From assembly GCF_041431415.1 (NCBI RefSeq), contig NZ_CP107845.1, positions 5,642,001 to 5,706,000 on the forward strand: a stretch of DNA of 64,000 nucleotides, written 5' to 3'. Position 1 is the first letter of the stretch. Every line of letters begins with the position of its first letter. The DNA is from Streptomyces sp. NBC_00513. Lineage in GTDB: Bacteria; Actinomycetota; Actinomycetes; Streptomycetales; Streptomycetaceae. Shown piece by piece: positions 35,890 through 44,574 of the stretch. The notes under the pieces are model-generated. The model made no database searches. It was not told where the DNA came from and saw only the letters and a program-made list of their open reading frames with translations. Position numbers and translations under genes: made by a program.

Positions 35890-37302
35890 GTGCGTGCCCG
35901 ACTGCTTCCGCTCCTCGTCGTCCTGATGGCGGGCGTCCTGCTGGCGCTCGGCTTCCCGCTCGCCGTCAGCCTCGCCGCCGGACAGCAGCAGCGGGTCGTG
36001 GTCGACCGGATCGACGACAGCGCCCGCTTCGCCGCCCTCGCCCAGTTCGTCATCGACGCCGAGGGTTCCGGTTCCACCGGCGCCGACGAACGCCGCGACA
36101 CCCTCCAACTGGAACTCGCCCGCTACCAGGAGCTGTACGGCATCCGCGTCGGCATCTTCTACCGCGACGACAACGCCATGGCCCGCGCGCCCGGCTGGTG
36201 GCAGCTCCCCGATTCCAGGGAAGGGCGCCGGGCCTTCGAGGATGCCCTCGCCGGACGCCGCAGCCACGACCCGGGCCAGGTGTGGCCCTGGCAGACCGAC
36301 GGCAGACTCCTCGTGGTCTCCCCGGTCGTCCTCGACGGCGACGTCGTCGCCGTCGTCGCCACCGAATCGCCCACCGACCAGATGCGGGGCCGGATCCTGC
36401 AGGGATGGCTCCTCATCGCGGGCGGCCTCGCCGCCGCCATGCTGGTCGCCTTCGGAGCCGCGCTGCGGCTCACCAGCTGGGTGCTCAAGCCCGTCCAGAC
36501 CCTGGACGCGGCCGCCCACGGCATCTCCACCGGCAAGATGAACTCCCGGGTCGCGGCCGACAGCGGACCGCCGGAACTGCGACGACTGGCCCACTCGTTC
36601 AACGAGATGGCGGACAACGTCGAAGAGGTGCTGGAGCAGCAGCGGGCGTTCGTCGCGGACGCCTCCCACCAACTGCGCAACCCGCTCGCCGCGCTGCTCC
36701 TGAGGATCGAACTCCTCGCCCTCGAACTGCCCGAGGGAAACGAGGAGATCGCCTCCGTGCGCACCGAGGGCAGACGCCTGACCCAGGTCCTCGACGACCT
36801 GCTCGACCTGGCGCTGGCCGAGCACGCCGCCGCCGAGATCTGCCTGATCGACATCGGCGGGCTGGCCGCCGAGCGGGTCACCGCGTGGCGCCCCTTCGCC
36901 GAGGACAAGGGCGTGGAGCTCACCGAGCCCGGCCCCGAGGCCGTCACCGGCTGGGCCGACCCCATCGCCCTGTCCAGCGCCCTCGACGCCGTCATCGACA
37001 ACGCCCTCAAGTTCACCCCCCGGGGAGAGCGCGTCGAGGTCGAGGTCTCCACCGAGGGGCGCCTCGCGCTCGTCACCGTCGCCGACCGGGGCCCCGGACT
37101 CACCCCCGAGGAACTGCTGCGCGTCGGCGACCGCTTCTGGCGCAGCGGACGCCACCAGAACGTCAAGGGATCCGGGCTGGGCCTGTCCATCTCCCGCGCA
37201 CTGCTCGCCTCGGGCGGCGGGTCCCTCGCGTACGAGACGAACCCGCCGCACGGACTGCGGGTGACGGTGGCCGTGCCGCACACCGACCCCCACGCGGACT
37301 AG
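35890..37302 (+). CDS. gluK: Sensor histidine kinase, GluK-like
   Basis: 470 aa. TM1 at about 5-30, an extracellular region of about 140 residues, TM2 near 177-197, HAMP, and a HisKA box DASHQLRNPLAAL. HATPase_c motifs are NALKF, VADRGPGL and [13 protein letters not shown]. The extracellular domain is reported to sense glutamate in S. coelicolor. GTG 35890 lies 12 bp after the gluR stop. Confidence 0.85.
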   Translation: MRARLLPLLVVLMAGVLLALGFPLAVSLAAGQQQRVVVDRIDDSARFAALAQFVIDAEGSGSTGADERRDTLQLELARYQELYGIRVGIFYRDDNAMARAPGWWQLPDSREGRRAFEDALAGRRSHDPGQVWPWQTDGRLLVVSPVVLDGDVVAVVATESPTDQMRGRILQGWLLIAGGLAAAMLVAFGAALRLTSWVLKPVQTLDAAAHGISTGKMNSRVAADSGPPELRRLAHSFNEMADNVEEVLEQQRAFVADASHQLRNPLAALLLRIELLALELPEGNEEIASVRTEGRRLTQVLDDLLDLALAEHAAAEICLIDIGGLAAERVTAWRPFAEDKGVELTEPGPEAVTGWADPIALSSALDAVIDNALKFTPRGERVEVEVSTEGRLALVTVADRGPGLTPEELLRVGDRFWRSGRHQNVKGSGLGLSISRALLASGGGSLAYETNPPHGLRVTVAVPHTDPHAD

Positions 37303-37312
37303 CCAGGGCGGT

Positions 37313-39478
37313 TCACTCGGGATCGTCCCAGGTCAGGGTGGTGCTGGCCGGGTCGGACAGCGTGTACAGCTCGTCCACGGCCCGTACCTCGAAGCCGGCC
37401 GCGCGTTCCCGTCCGGCGCGGGTGACGGCCGGCAGGTGCAGGGCCGCGCCGCAGGTGCCGCCGAGGAAGCGGCGGGTCCCGTCCGGCAGCAGGTGGTACA
37501 CCTCGTGGTGGCGGATCGTCCCGGGCGCGCGGCGCCACGACAGCCGGACCGAGGCCTCGCCGTCCCGCTGGGCCGCCGCGTCCACCCGCAGGGCGCTCGG
37601 GGCGGCGGGCCGGCGCCGAGCGGCGGTGTCGTGGACCGTCAGGGCCCCGAGCCGCCAGCGCACCGGTCCGGTCCCGTGAGCGGTGATCCGTACGGCCAGG
37701 GCGTACGCGGTTCTCCCGGCCCGCGTCCCGAGATCCACCCGGCCGGTGTGCCAGCCGGGACCGGAGCCGGGGCCGTCGACCCCGAACCACGCGTACGGGA
37801 CCGGCTCACCCGGGGCGGCGGGCTCGCGCACGGCGACGCCCACCTCCACGGTGACCGGGACGCCACCCGGGGCGCGGGCGTGGACCAGGTCCAGGACCGT
37901 CGTACGGGTCAGGGGCAGCCGGGTGGCGTGCAGCCCGACGGCGACGGGCGCGGTGAGGACGCCGTCGACCAGGAGACTGGAGCCGCCGCGCCACGCCTCG
38001 TCGAAGTCCAGGGTGACCGAGGGGCGCGGGCCGTCGGTGTCGACCACCCAGCGCCGCCCGGGCAGCACGTCCTGGAGGCCGAGCCGGTTCCAGGGCGTCG
38101 GCGAGGTGACCTCGCCGGCCTCGTACCAGCGCTCCCCGTGCCCCGTGTTGAACGAGCAGCCGAAGGGGAGCGCGGCGACGGTGGAGCGGTCGGCGACCAC
38201 GGTGGCGGGCGCGCGCCAACCGCTCTCCGGCGCCGGGCGGGCCGGGTCCAGGGATTCGCCCGTCCAGAACCGGTCGTCGGCCCGGTGGAAGGCGCCCGGG
38301 GACCGGTCGGTGAGGTGGTTGCGCGTCCACTCGGGCCGGTAGAACCCGATGCCGACGACATGGTCCCGCCCGCGCGGAACGATCGCGTCCCAGTCGACGT
38401 CCGCGTCCCAGCCGCGGGACTCGGTGTCCACCGCCGCCCACAGTTCGTGACGGCTGCGGCCCAATCGCTCGGCGAGGGCGCCGGACTCCGCGAGGCTCCG
38501 GGCCGTCCAGCGAAAATCCACGAACATGCTGTCCGCGACCGTCCCGAACCGGTCCTCGAAGAAGTCCCGGTTCAGCGCGTTCAGCGCCCCCTGCCACCCG
38601 ACCCGACCGGTGCTGTTCATCGCGTCGTACCAGGTGACGCGCAGCCCGTGCGGTTCACCCGCCGCCCGCAGGGCGCGCAGGAACCCCCGCGTCCGGCTCG
38701 CGAGCGCGCTGTCGCCGCCGTCGGTCTCGGCGTTGACGAACCAGCCGTCGAACCCGTACGTCCGCGCCACCCGGACGAGCTGCTCCGCGATCGGGAACCG
38801 GCCCGAGGCGTCCCGTCGCACCAGGTCGCGGGTCCAGCGCAGGTCACCGCCGTACGCGACGGGCGGCAGGAACACGTTGCCCAGCACCCGGACCCCGTTG
38901 CGGTGGGCCGCGTCGACCACGGGCGCGTTCGGGGCCAGCACGATCCCCTCGCCGGACGACCCGCCCCAGAAGACCAACTCGTCGATGTACGCCCAGTGCG
39001 TGAGCGCGTAGTGGTCGGCGGTCGCGGAACCCTGCGACGGGTTCCCCGCGGTCGGCCCGAAGGACACCAGCGAGGAGATCCGGGCCTGCCCGACGCGGGC
39101 GCCGGGATGCGGCGGCACGGGTGTGAAGCGGCGCGCGAGGGGCACCGTCGCGGTGTTGTGGGCGAGGTCTGGATCCGAGGCGGGGCTCCACTCGCGTAGG
39201 GAGCGCCAGATGATCCCGGGGCCGGGGGACCCCTCCGGGAGCGAGTCCGGGAACCAGTACGAGGCGTACGGGGCGAGATCCGGCAGGAGCGTCGGCCCGC
39301 CGGCCGGCTCCTCCCCGGCGGCCGTGGCCCGCGCGGGCCACGCGGGCGCGGCGGCGATCCCCACCCCGGCGGCGAGCACGGCCCGTCGGGTCGGCCGGCC
39401 GGGGGACCTGCGGGGGAGCGGGGCAGTGCGCGGGTCGACACCGTGATCGGGCTCGTACATGCGGGGCTCCTCTGCCAT
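37313..39478 (-). CDS. Secreted GH85 endo-beta-N-acetylglucosaminidase
   Basis: 721 aa. A Tat-type signal (RPTRRAVLAAGVGIAAA) precedes a GH85 catalytic domain: YASYWFPDSLPEG, YIDELVFWGGSSGEGIVLAP, and the catalytic pair Asn249/Glu251 in GFDGWFVNAETDGGDS. The C-terminal half has beta-sandwich and fibronectin-like regions. GH85 enzymes cleave the chitobiose core of N-glycans. Two starts, 39478 and 39460, each carry an identical RBS because the RBS-plus-ATG module is duplicated. It is downstream of a GH clan A gene on the same strand. Confidence 0.9.
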   Translation of the reverse strand: MAEEPRMYEPDHGVDPRTAPLPRRSPGRPTRRAVLAAGVGIAAAPAWPARATAAGEEPAGGPTLLPDLAPYASYWFPDSLPEGSPGPGIIWRSLREWSPASDPDLAHNTATVPLARRFTPVPPHPGARVGQARISSLVSFGPTAGNPSQGSATADHYALTHWAYIDELVFWGGSSGEGIVLAPNAPVVDAAHRNGVRVLGNVFLPPVAYGGDLRWTRDLVRRDASGRFPIAEQLVRVARTYGFDGWFVNAETDGGDSALASRTRGFLRALRAAGEPHGLRVTWYDAMNSTGRVGWQGALNALNRDFFEDRFGTVADSMFVDFRWTARSLAESGALAERLGRSRHELWAAVDTESRGWDADVDWDAIVPRGRDHVVGIGFYRPEWTRNHLTDRSPGAFHRADDRFWTGESLDPARPAPESGWRAPATVVADRSTVAALPFGCSFNTGHGERWYEAGEVTSPTPWNRLGLQDVLPGRRWVVDTDGPRPSVTLDFDEAWRGGSSLLVDGVLTAPVAVGLHATRLPLTRTTVLDLVHARAPGGVPVTVEVGVAVREPAAPGEPVPYAWFGVDGPGSGPGWHTGRVDLGTRAGRTAYALAVRITAHGTGPVRWRLGALTVHDTAARRRPAAPSALRVDAAAQRDGEASVRLSWRRAPGTIRHHEVYHLLPDGTRRFLGGTCGAALHLPAVTRAGRERAAGFEVRAVDELYTLSDPASTTLTWDDPE

Positions 39479-39493
39479 GCGGGGCTCCTCTGC
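39458..39493 (-). repeat. Tandem duplication of the RBS-start module
   Basis: An 18-bp unit (minus strand GCAGAGGAGCCCCGCATG) occurs twice without a gap, at 39458-39475 and 39476-39493. Each copy contains GAGGAG and an in-frame ATG, so two equivalent start sites 18 nt apart exist for the GH85 enzyme. Confidence 0.8.
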
Positions 39494-39539
39494 GGAAGGG
39501 ACGGCGCGGCTGCGGAAGGGACGCTCGGTCAGACCTCGG

Positions 39540-40841
39540 TCACACCTCGGTCACCTCAGGCGTCTCGGTCACCTCGGTCACGCGCAGCACCTCGGTGATG
39601 CCCCGCGCGGACAGGTGCGCCCGGTCCTCGGCGTGTTCCGCCAGGACCACCGCGGGGCGCACCCCTTGGGCCGTGAGCGCGGCCCACGCCTCGAAGAAGG
39701 TCCCGCCCGGGGCGCACACCGACCGTTCGGGCGCGGTGAGCGCCCCGCCGACGTCCACGACGAGCGCGGTGGACCGGACGGGCGGGCGGTGCTCCCGGCC
39801 CCGCCACCACTCGGCGATCCGGGCGATGGCCGCCCCCTGGGGCTTGACCCGACGGTCGTTGGTCAGCAATCCGAGGCCGTACTCCAACTCCGGGAAGTCC
39901 GCGAGGTCCCGGGACACGTCGTGCGAACACCACCAGGTCACGCCCCACACGTCCGGGCAGTCCAGCACGTTGGCCACGGTCGCCTCGGTGAACTCCGCCG
40001 CGTGCTCCGGCTGTACCAGTGGCGCGGGCGCCCCGACCTCCTGGAGCCACACCGGGCGGTGCGGGTCCGTGGCCCAGGCCTTGGACAGTTCGACCAGGTA
40101 GGCACCGTGATGCTCGGTGGCGGTCCCGGTGCGCCCGTGGCGCTGGGCGGTCCCGTTGAACACCCACGAGTGCACGGCCGTGGCCGCGCCCAGCCGGGCC
40201 GCCTGCGCCGCCGTGAAGGGGTGCCCGTCCCGGTACCAGGCCGCGTCGTACTCGGCGTGCAGGTGGAACCGCCCCGGGGCCCCCTTCTCGCACGCGGCCA
40301 GCATCCGCTCCAGCCACCGCTGCGCCTGCGCCTGGGTGATCCGGTCGGGGTCGGGGTGCGGTGAGTCGGAGAACTGGTTGATCTCGTTGCCCACGGTCAT
40401 CCCGAGGAAGTTGGGCCGGTCGCCGAGGGCGGCGGCCAGCGTGCGCAGGTACTCCTCCTGCGCCTCCACCACACGGGGGTCGCTGAAGATGTTGCGCCGG
40501 TGCCAGGTCCCGGTCCAGGCGGGCAGGAAGTCGAAGCTCGACAGGTGCCCCTGCAATCCGTCGACGGTGACGTCGAGCCCCCGTTCGGCGGCGGCGTCGC
40601 CGAGCGCGACGAGCTGTTCGACAGCGCGCGGGCGGATCAGCGTGCGGTTCGGCTGGAACAACGGCCACAGCGGGAAGACCCGTACGTGGTCCAGCCCGAG
40701 CGCGGCGATCGAGTCGAGGTCGGCCCGGACCTCGTCGAGATCGAAGTCGAGCCAGTGGTGGAACCACCCGCGTGTCGGCGTGTAGTTGGCGCCGAACCGG
40801 AGCCGGCGGGGGAGGGCAGGAGGGACGGTGCCGTCGTGCAT
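39540..40841 (-). CDS. Glycoside hydrolase, clan A (GH5/GH2-like)
   Basis: 433 aa, no signal peptide. TIM-barrel motifs: FGANYTPTRGWFHHWLDFDL, DHVRVFPLWPLFQPN, acid/base Glu in TVGNEINQF and nucleophile Glu in WLQEVGAPAP. The family is clan A, possibly a mannosidase-like enzyme. It likely works inside the cell on imported glycans. The C-terminus is a short Thr/Glu/Val repeat, VTEVTETPEVTEV. It is divergent from the LacI regulator. Substrate inferred only from context. Confidence 0.82.
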   Translation of the reverse strand: MHDGTVPPALPRRLRFGANYTPTRGWFHHWLDFDLDEVRADLDSIAALGLDHVRVFPLWPLFQPNRTLIRPRAVEQLVALGDAAAERGLDVTVDGLQGHLSSFDFLPAWTGTWHRRNIFSDPRVVEAQEEYLRTLAAALGDRPNFLGMTVGNEINQFSDSPHPDPDRITQAQAQRWLERMLAACEKGAPGRFHLHAEYDAAWYRDGHPFTAAQAARLGAATAVHSWVFNGTAQRHGRTGTATEHHGAYLVELSKAWATDPHRPVWLQEVGAPAPLVQPEHAAEFTEATVANVLDCPDVWGVTWWCSHDVSRDLADFPELEYGLGLLTNDRRVKPQGAAIARIAEWWRGREHRPPVRSTALVVDVGGALTAPERSVCAPGGTFFEAWAALTAQGVRPAVVLAEHAEDRAHLSARGITEVLRVTEVTETPEVTEV

Positions 40842-41033
40842 GAATGATCCTGGAGTTCAGGGGAATTCACCGGACGCCCCACAACGTGCCGCCCGTTCCG
40901 AGGGAAAGTCAACAGGTCCGGTACGGGCAATCCGGTCCACCCGACCATGAATGTGCGCCTCCTGAAGGGTGGTTGGCGACTTATGCGCTTCAGTCCAAGG
41001 CGTGGTAGGGGAGTTGACGATCAAGACTTCCGT

Positions 41034-41049
41034 GCTAATGCGGTTTAGC
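41034..41049. promoter_or_regulatory. Candidate LacI-family operator in the divergent region
   Basis: GCTAATGC/GGTTTAGC is a near-perfect 16-bp dyad with a central CpG, as bound by LacI-type repressors. A minus-strand TTGACA (41055-41050) abuts it. The 439-bp gap 40842-41280 otherwise holds a TTGACG at 41115 and no gene. Confidence 0.45.
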
Positions 41050-41280
41050 TGTCAACCGGAAGTCGCGGTCCGGGGGAAAGGGAGGGGAAATGGCCAACGT
41101 CGGCAACAGGGGTGTTGACGGTCGTGCGCGGAATCCGGTAAGGCGCCGGGACGGGGTGAACCGAAGCCTGGCGCAACGTCGTTCGGCTCGGCGCCCGCCG
41201 GCGGTGGTGGCCGCCTTCCGGGGGCCGGATCGCGTACGGTCCCGCCATCGGAGTCCGCGGCGGCGAAGGATGAGGCAGGC

Positions 41281-42417
41281 ATGGCGCGCAGACCCACCAT
41301 CAAGGACATCGCCCGCCGGTCGGGGGTGTCGGAGAGCGCCGTCTCCTTCGCGCTCAACGACCGTCCCGGGGTGTCCGAGGACACCCGTGCCCGTGTCCGT
41401 CGGATCGCCGAGGAGCTCGGTTGGCAGCCCAACAGCGCCGCTCGCGCACTGTCCGGGGAACGCTCCGGCGCCGTCGGGCTGGTCCTCGCCCGACCCGCGC
41501 ACACCCTCGGGGTGGAGTCGTTCTTCCTCCGGCTCGTCTCCGGTGTCCAGGAGGTGCTGTCGGCGGGGCGGATCGCGCTGCTCTTCCAGGTGGTGGAGGA
41601 CGTGGACGCCGAGTGCGCCGTGTACCGCCGGTGGTGGGCCGAACGACGGGTGGACGGGGTCATCGTCGTCGACCCCCGGATCGACGACCCGCGACCGGAA
41701 CTCCTCGCCGGGTTGGGGCTGCCGGCCGTGATGGTGGGCGGCCCGGACGTCCCCGGGGCGGACACCACGGGCTCGGACGTCCCCGGGCCGGACACCACGG
41801 GCTCGGATCCCTCGGAGTCGACCGCGGCTCGGGCCGTCCCGCCGGCCGTCCCGACCTCCCGCCGGCCGTCCACCATCCGGGCCGACGACGCCGGCGCGAT
41901 GATCCAGGTGCTGGAGCACCTCCACGGACTCGGCCACCGCCGGATCACCCACCTCGCCGGCCTCCCCGGCCTCGCCCACACCGCCCGGCGGACGGCCTCG
42001 CTGCGCACCTGGTCCGAGGGGCGCGGGCTCGGCCCCGACCGGGTGCGCTCGGTGGTGACGGACTACTCCGACGCCGAGGGCGCCGCCGCGACCCGCAGGG
42101 TCCTCGCCGAGCCGGAGCCGCCCACGGCCCTCGTCTACGACAACGACGTGATGGCGCTGGCCGGTCTCGCCGTCGCCACCGAGCTGGGCATCGCGGTCCC
42201 CGGCCGGCTCTCGATCGTCGCCTGGGACGATTCCGCGCTCTGCCGGGTCACCCACCCCCGGCTCACCGCGCTGGTCCGTGACACGGCCGCGTTCGGGCGG
42301 CTCGCCGCCGAGGAGCTGCTGGCCGTACTCGCCGGGGGCGTGCCCCGCACCCGGCAGAGCGAGCTGCCGCGACTGGAGCCCCGCGAGAGTACTGCGCCAC
42401 CCCCGGCCGCATACTGA
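41281..42417 (+). CDS. LacI family transcriptional regulator
   Basis: 378 aa. N-terminal LacI HTH (RRPTIKDIARRSGVSESAVS, hinge NSAARALSG). The C-terminal periplasmic-binding-like sensor (60-370) contains ARPAHTLGVESFFLRLVSG and IVAWDDSALCRVTHPRLTA. It diverges from two glycoside hydrolases and is followed by a ROK kinase. It probably represses the cluster until a glycan-derived sugar binds. A 20-residue repeat is inserted around residues 156-175. ATG 41281 follows an AAGGATGAGG region. Confidence 0.9.
   Translation: MARRPTIKDIARRSGVSESAVSFALNDRPGVSEDTRARVRRIAEELGWQPNSAARALSGERSGAVGLVLARPAHTLGVESFFLRLVSGVQEVLSAGRIALLFQVVEDVDAECAVYRRWWAERRVDGVIVVDPRIDDPRPELLAGLGLPAVMVGGPDVPGADTTGSDVPGPDTTGSDPSESTAARAVPPAVPTSRRPSTIRADDAGAMIQVLEHLHGLGHRRITHLAGLPGLAHTARRTASLRTWSEGRGLGPDRVRSVVTDYSDAEGAAATRRVLAEPEPPTALVYDNDVMALAGLAVATELGIAVPGRLSIVAWDDSALCRVTHPRLTALVRDTAAFGRLAAEELLAVLAGGVPRTRQSELPRLEPRESTAPPPAAY
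41746..41805 (+). repeat. 30-bp tandem repeat inside the LacI gene
   Basis: Two adjacent 30-bp copies (one base different) encode DVPGADTTGS and DVPGPDTTGS in the middle of the sensor domain. The expansion keeps the frame and is likely a surface loop. Confidence 0.8.
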
Positions 42418-42444
42418 GTTCCGACCCCTCCCTGGAGCGCCACC

Positions 42445-43446
42445 GTGACCAGTTCCACCCCAGCCCTCCCCACCCCTCGCGCCGCCGCCCCGGGCACCGG
42501 CCCGACCGTGGCGATCGACATCGGCGGGACGAAGATCGCCGGCGCTCTGGTGCACCCGGACGGAACGATGACGGCCGGAACCCGCCGCCCCACGCCGCGC
42601 GCGGCGAGCGCCGACGCGGTGATGGCGGCCGTCGCCGAGGTCGTCGCGGACCTGGCACGCAGCCCGTTGTGGCCCTCGGTGGTCCGCTGCGGCGTCGGCA
42701 GCGCGGGCCCGGTGGACACCTCCCGGGGCACGGTCAGCCCGGTCAACATCGGCGCTTGGCGGGAGTTCCCCGTACAGGCCCGGATCGCGGCGGAACTGGC
42801 CGCCCACGGGGCCCGGATCCCGACCGTCCTGGCGGGCGACGGGGTCGCGATGACGGCCGCCGAGCACTGGCTGGGCGCCGCCAAGGGGCACGCCAACGCC
42901 CTGTGCATGGTCGTCTCCACCGGTGTCGGGGGCGGCCTCGTCCTGAACAACCGGCTCCACCCCGGTCCCACCGGCAACGCGGGCCACATCGGGCACATCA
43001 GCGTGGCCTTCGACGGGGACCCCTGCGTCTGCGGCGGCCGCGGCTGTGTGGAGTCCCTCGCCTCCGGCACCGCCATCGCCGCCTGGGCCCTCGCCCAGGG
43101 CTGGACCCCGGCCGACGATCAGGAGGCCACCGCCGCCGGCGTCGCGGCCGCCGCCCGGGCGGGCGACCCCGTCGCCGAGGCCGCCTTCGACCGGGCGGGC
43201 CGCGCCCTGGCCGCCGCCATCGCCGCCACCGCCACCCTGGTCGAGACCCGCATCGCGGTCATCGGCGGCGGCGTCGCCGCCTCGGGCGACACCCTCTTCG
43301 CACCGATCCGGCGGCACCTGGCCTCGTACGCCACCCTGTCGTTCGTCCGGGACATCGAGGTCGTTCCGGCGAGCCTGGGCACCGACGCGGGCCTCATCGG
43401 GGCGGCCGCCGCGGCGATGCTGCTGCCCGAGGGCGCTTCGACCTGA
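42445..43446 (+). CDS. ROK family sugar kinase
   Basis: 333 aa. ATP-binding DIGGTKIAGALVHPDG, sugar-site GVGSAGPVDTSRGTVSPVNI, a GVGGGLVLNNRLHPG segment and the ROK zinc motif GHISVAFDGDPCVCGGRGCVE. There is no DNA-binding HTH, so it should be a kinase. It is 27 bp after the LacI gene. Likely role: phosphorylate GlcNAc or a related sugar released from glycans. GTG 42445 follows CTGGAGCG. Confidence 0.88.
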   Translation: MTSSTPALPTPRAAAPGTGPTVAIDIGGTKIAGALVHPDGTMTAGTRRPTPRAASADAVMAAVAEVVADLARSPLWPSVVRCGVGSAGPVDTSRGTVSPVNIGAWREFPVQARIAAELAAHGARIPTVLAGDGVAMTAAEHWLGAAKGHANALCMVVSTGVGGGLVLNNRLHPGPTGNAGHIGHISVAFDGDPCVCGGRGCVESLASGTAIAAWALAQGWTPADDQEATAAGVAAAARAGDPVAEAAFDRAGRALAAAIAATATLVETRIAVIGGGVAASGDTLFAPIRRHLASYATLSFVRDIEVVPASLGTDAGLIGAAAAAMLLPEGAST

Positions 43447-43513
43447 GAGCCCGCGATCCGGCCCGGCCCCGGAACTCCGTCCGGAGACCGGGCGCTCCCG
43501 GCTCGACCGGGCG

Positions 43514-44518
43514 CTACGGCTTGACCGAGCGGTAGTACCGCCGGGCACCCTCGTGCAGGTCCAAGGGATCCGTGTAGATCGCCGTCCGCAGATCCACCAA
43601 CTGCGCGGCGTGCACCGCGCGCCCGATCCGGTCGCGGCTTTTGATCACGGTCCGGGTGAACTGTTCCGTCAGCTCCGCGCTCGTGTCCTCGCGGGTCACG
43701 AGCAGGTTCGGCACGGCGAGCGTGGCCACCGCCGCGGTGTTGCGGGCCCGCGCGTACGCCTCCTGCGGCATCACCGCCGCCCGGTAGTAGCGGGCGGGAC
43801 TGCCACTGCCCTGGAGCTTCTCCACCAGGTCGCCCAGCGGCACCAGCCGGATCTCGAAGCGCTCCGACAGCTCGTGCACCGCGTTCGTCGGGAGACCGCC
43901 GGACCAGAAGAAGGCGTCGATCCGCCCCTTCTCCAGCTCGGCCGGCATGGTGTCGATGCCTATGGACACCGGGGTGATGTCCTTCCGCGGGTCCAGCTTG
44001 GCCGCCGACAGCAGCCGCTCCGAGATCAGTCGGACGCCGGAGCCGTCCTGGCCGACCGCGACCCGCTTGCCCCGCAGGTCCCGCGTCGACTGCACCGAGG
44101 ACCCGGCGGGCACCACCAGCTGTACGTAGTCGTCGTACAGCCGCGCCACCCCGCGCAGCCGGTCGGCGCCCGGCTTCCCGTCGAGCCGGTACTTGGACAC
44201 CGCGTCCGCCGTCGCCACCGTGAAGTCGGCCTGCCCGGCGGCCACCCGCTGGAGGTTCTGCTGCGAGCCCTCACTGGGGTCCAGCCGCACCTTCACACCG
44301 GGGATGTCCTCGGCGAGGTCCTCCTTCAGGAGCTGCCCGTAGCGGTGGTAGACGCCGGTGGGGACACCCGTGCTGAACGCGAGGTCGCCCTTGAGTTCCG
44401 GCTCCCCGAACGGCCTCAGCCACCAGGCCAGCACGCCGAAGACCGTCACCACGGCCGCCAGGCCCCACAGGGCGCGGCGCCGGCTGATCCGGGGCACTCG
44501 GGACGGCAGGAGCGGCAT
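43514..44518 (-). CDS. TAXI family TRAP transporter solute-binding subunit
   Basis: 334 aa. A basic start and one signal-anchor helix (ALWGLAAVVTVFGVLAWWL) precede the TAXI fold: FSTGVPTGVYHRYGQLLKED, EGSQQNLQRVAAGQADFTVA and LRGKRVAVGQDGSGVRLISE. No TRAP membrane subunits are adjacent. The partner could lie elsewhere, or it may serve as a free sensor. It is downstream of a LysR gene on the same strand, 56 bp apart. Confidence 0.85.
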   Translation of the reverse strand: MPLLPSRVPRISRRRALWGLAAVVTVFGVLAWWLRPFGEPELKGDLAFSTGVPTGVYHRYGQLLKEDLAEDIPGVKVRLDPSEGSQQNLQRVAAGQADFTVATADAVSKYRLDGKPGADRLRGVARLYDDYVQLVVPAGSSVQSTRDLRGKRVAVGQDGSGVRLISERLLSAAKLDPRKDITPVSIGIDTMPAELEKGRIDAFFWSGGLPTNAVHELSERFEIRLVPLGDLVEKLQGSGSPARYYRAAVMPQEAYARARNTAAVATLAVPNLLVTREDTSAELTEQFTRTVIKSRDRIGRAVHAAQLVDLRTAIYTDPLDLHEGARRYYRSVKP

Positions 44519-44574
44519 GCTCGCGATCCTACCTTCGGGCCCGTACCGCCCCGGGGCGGGAGCGGCACGGTCCC

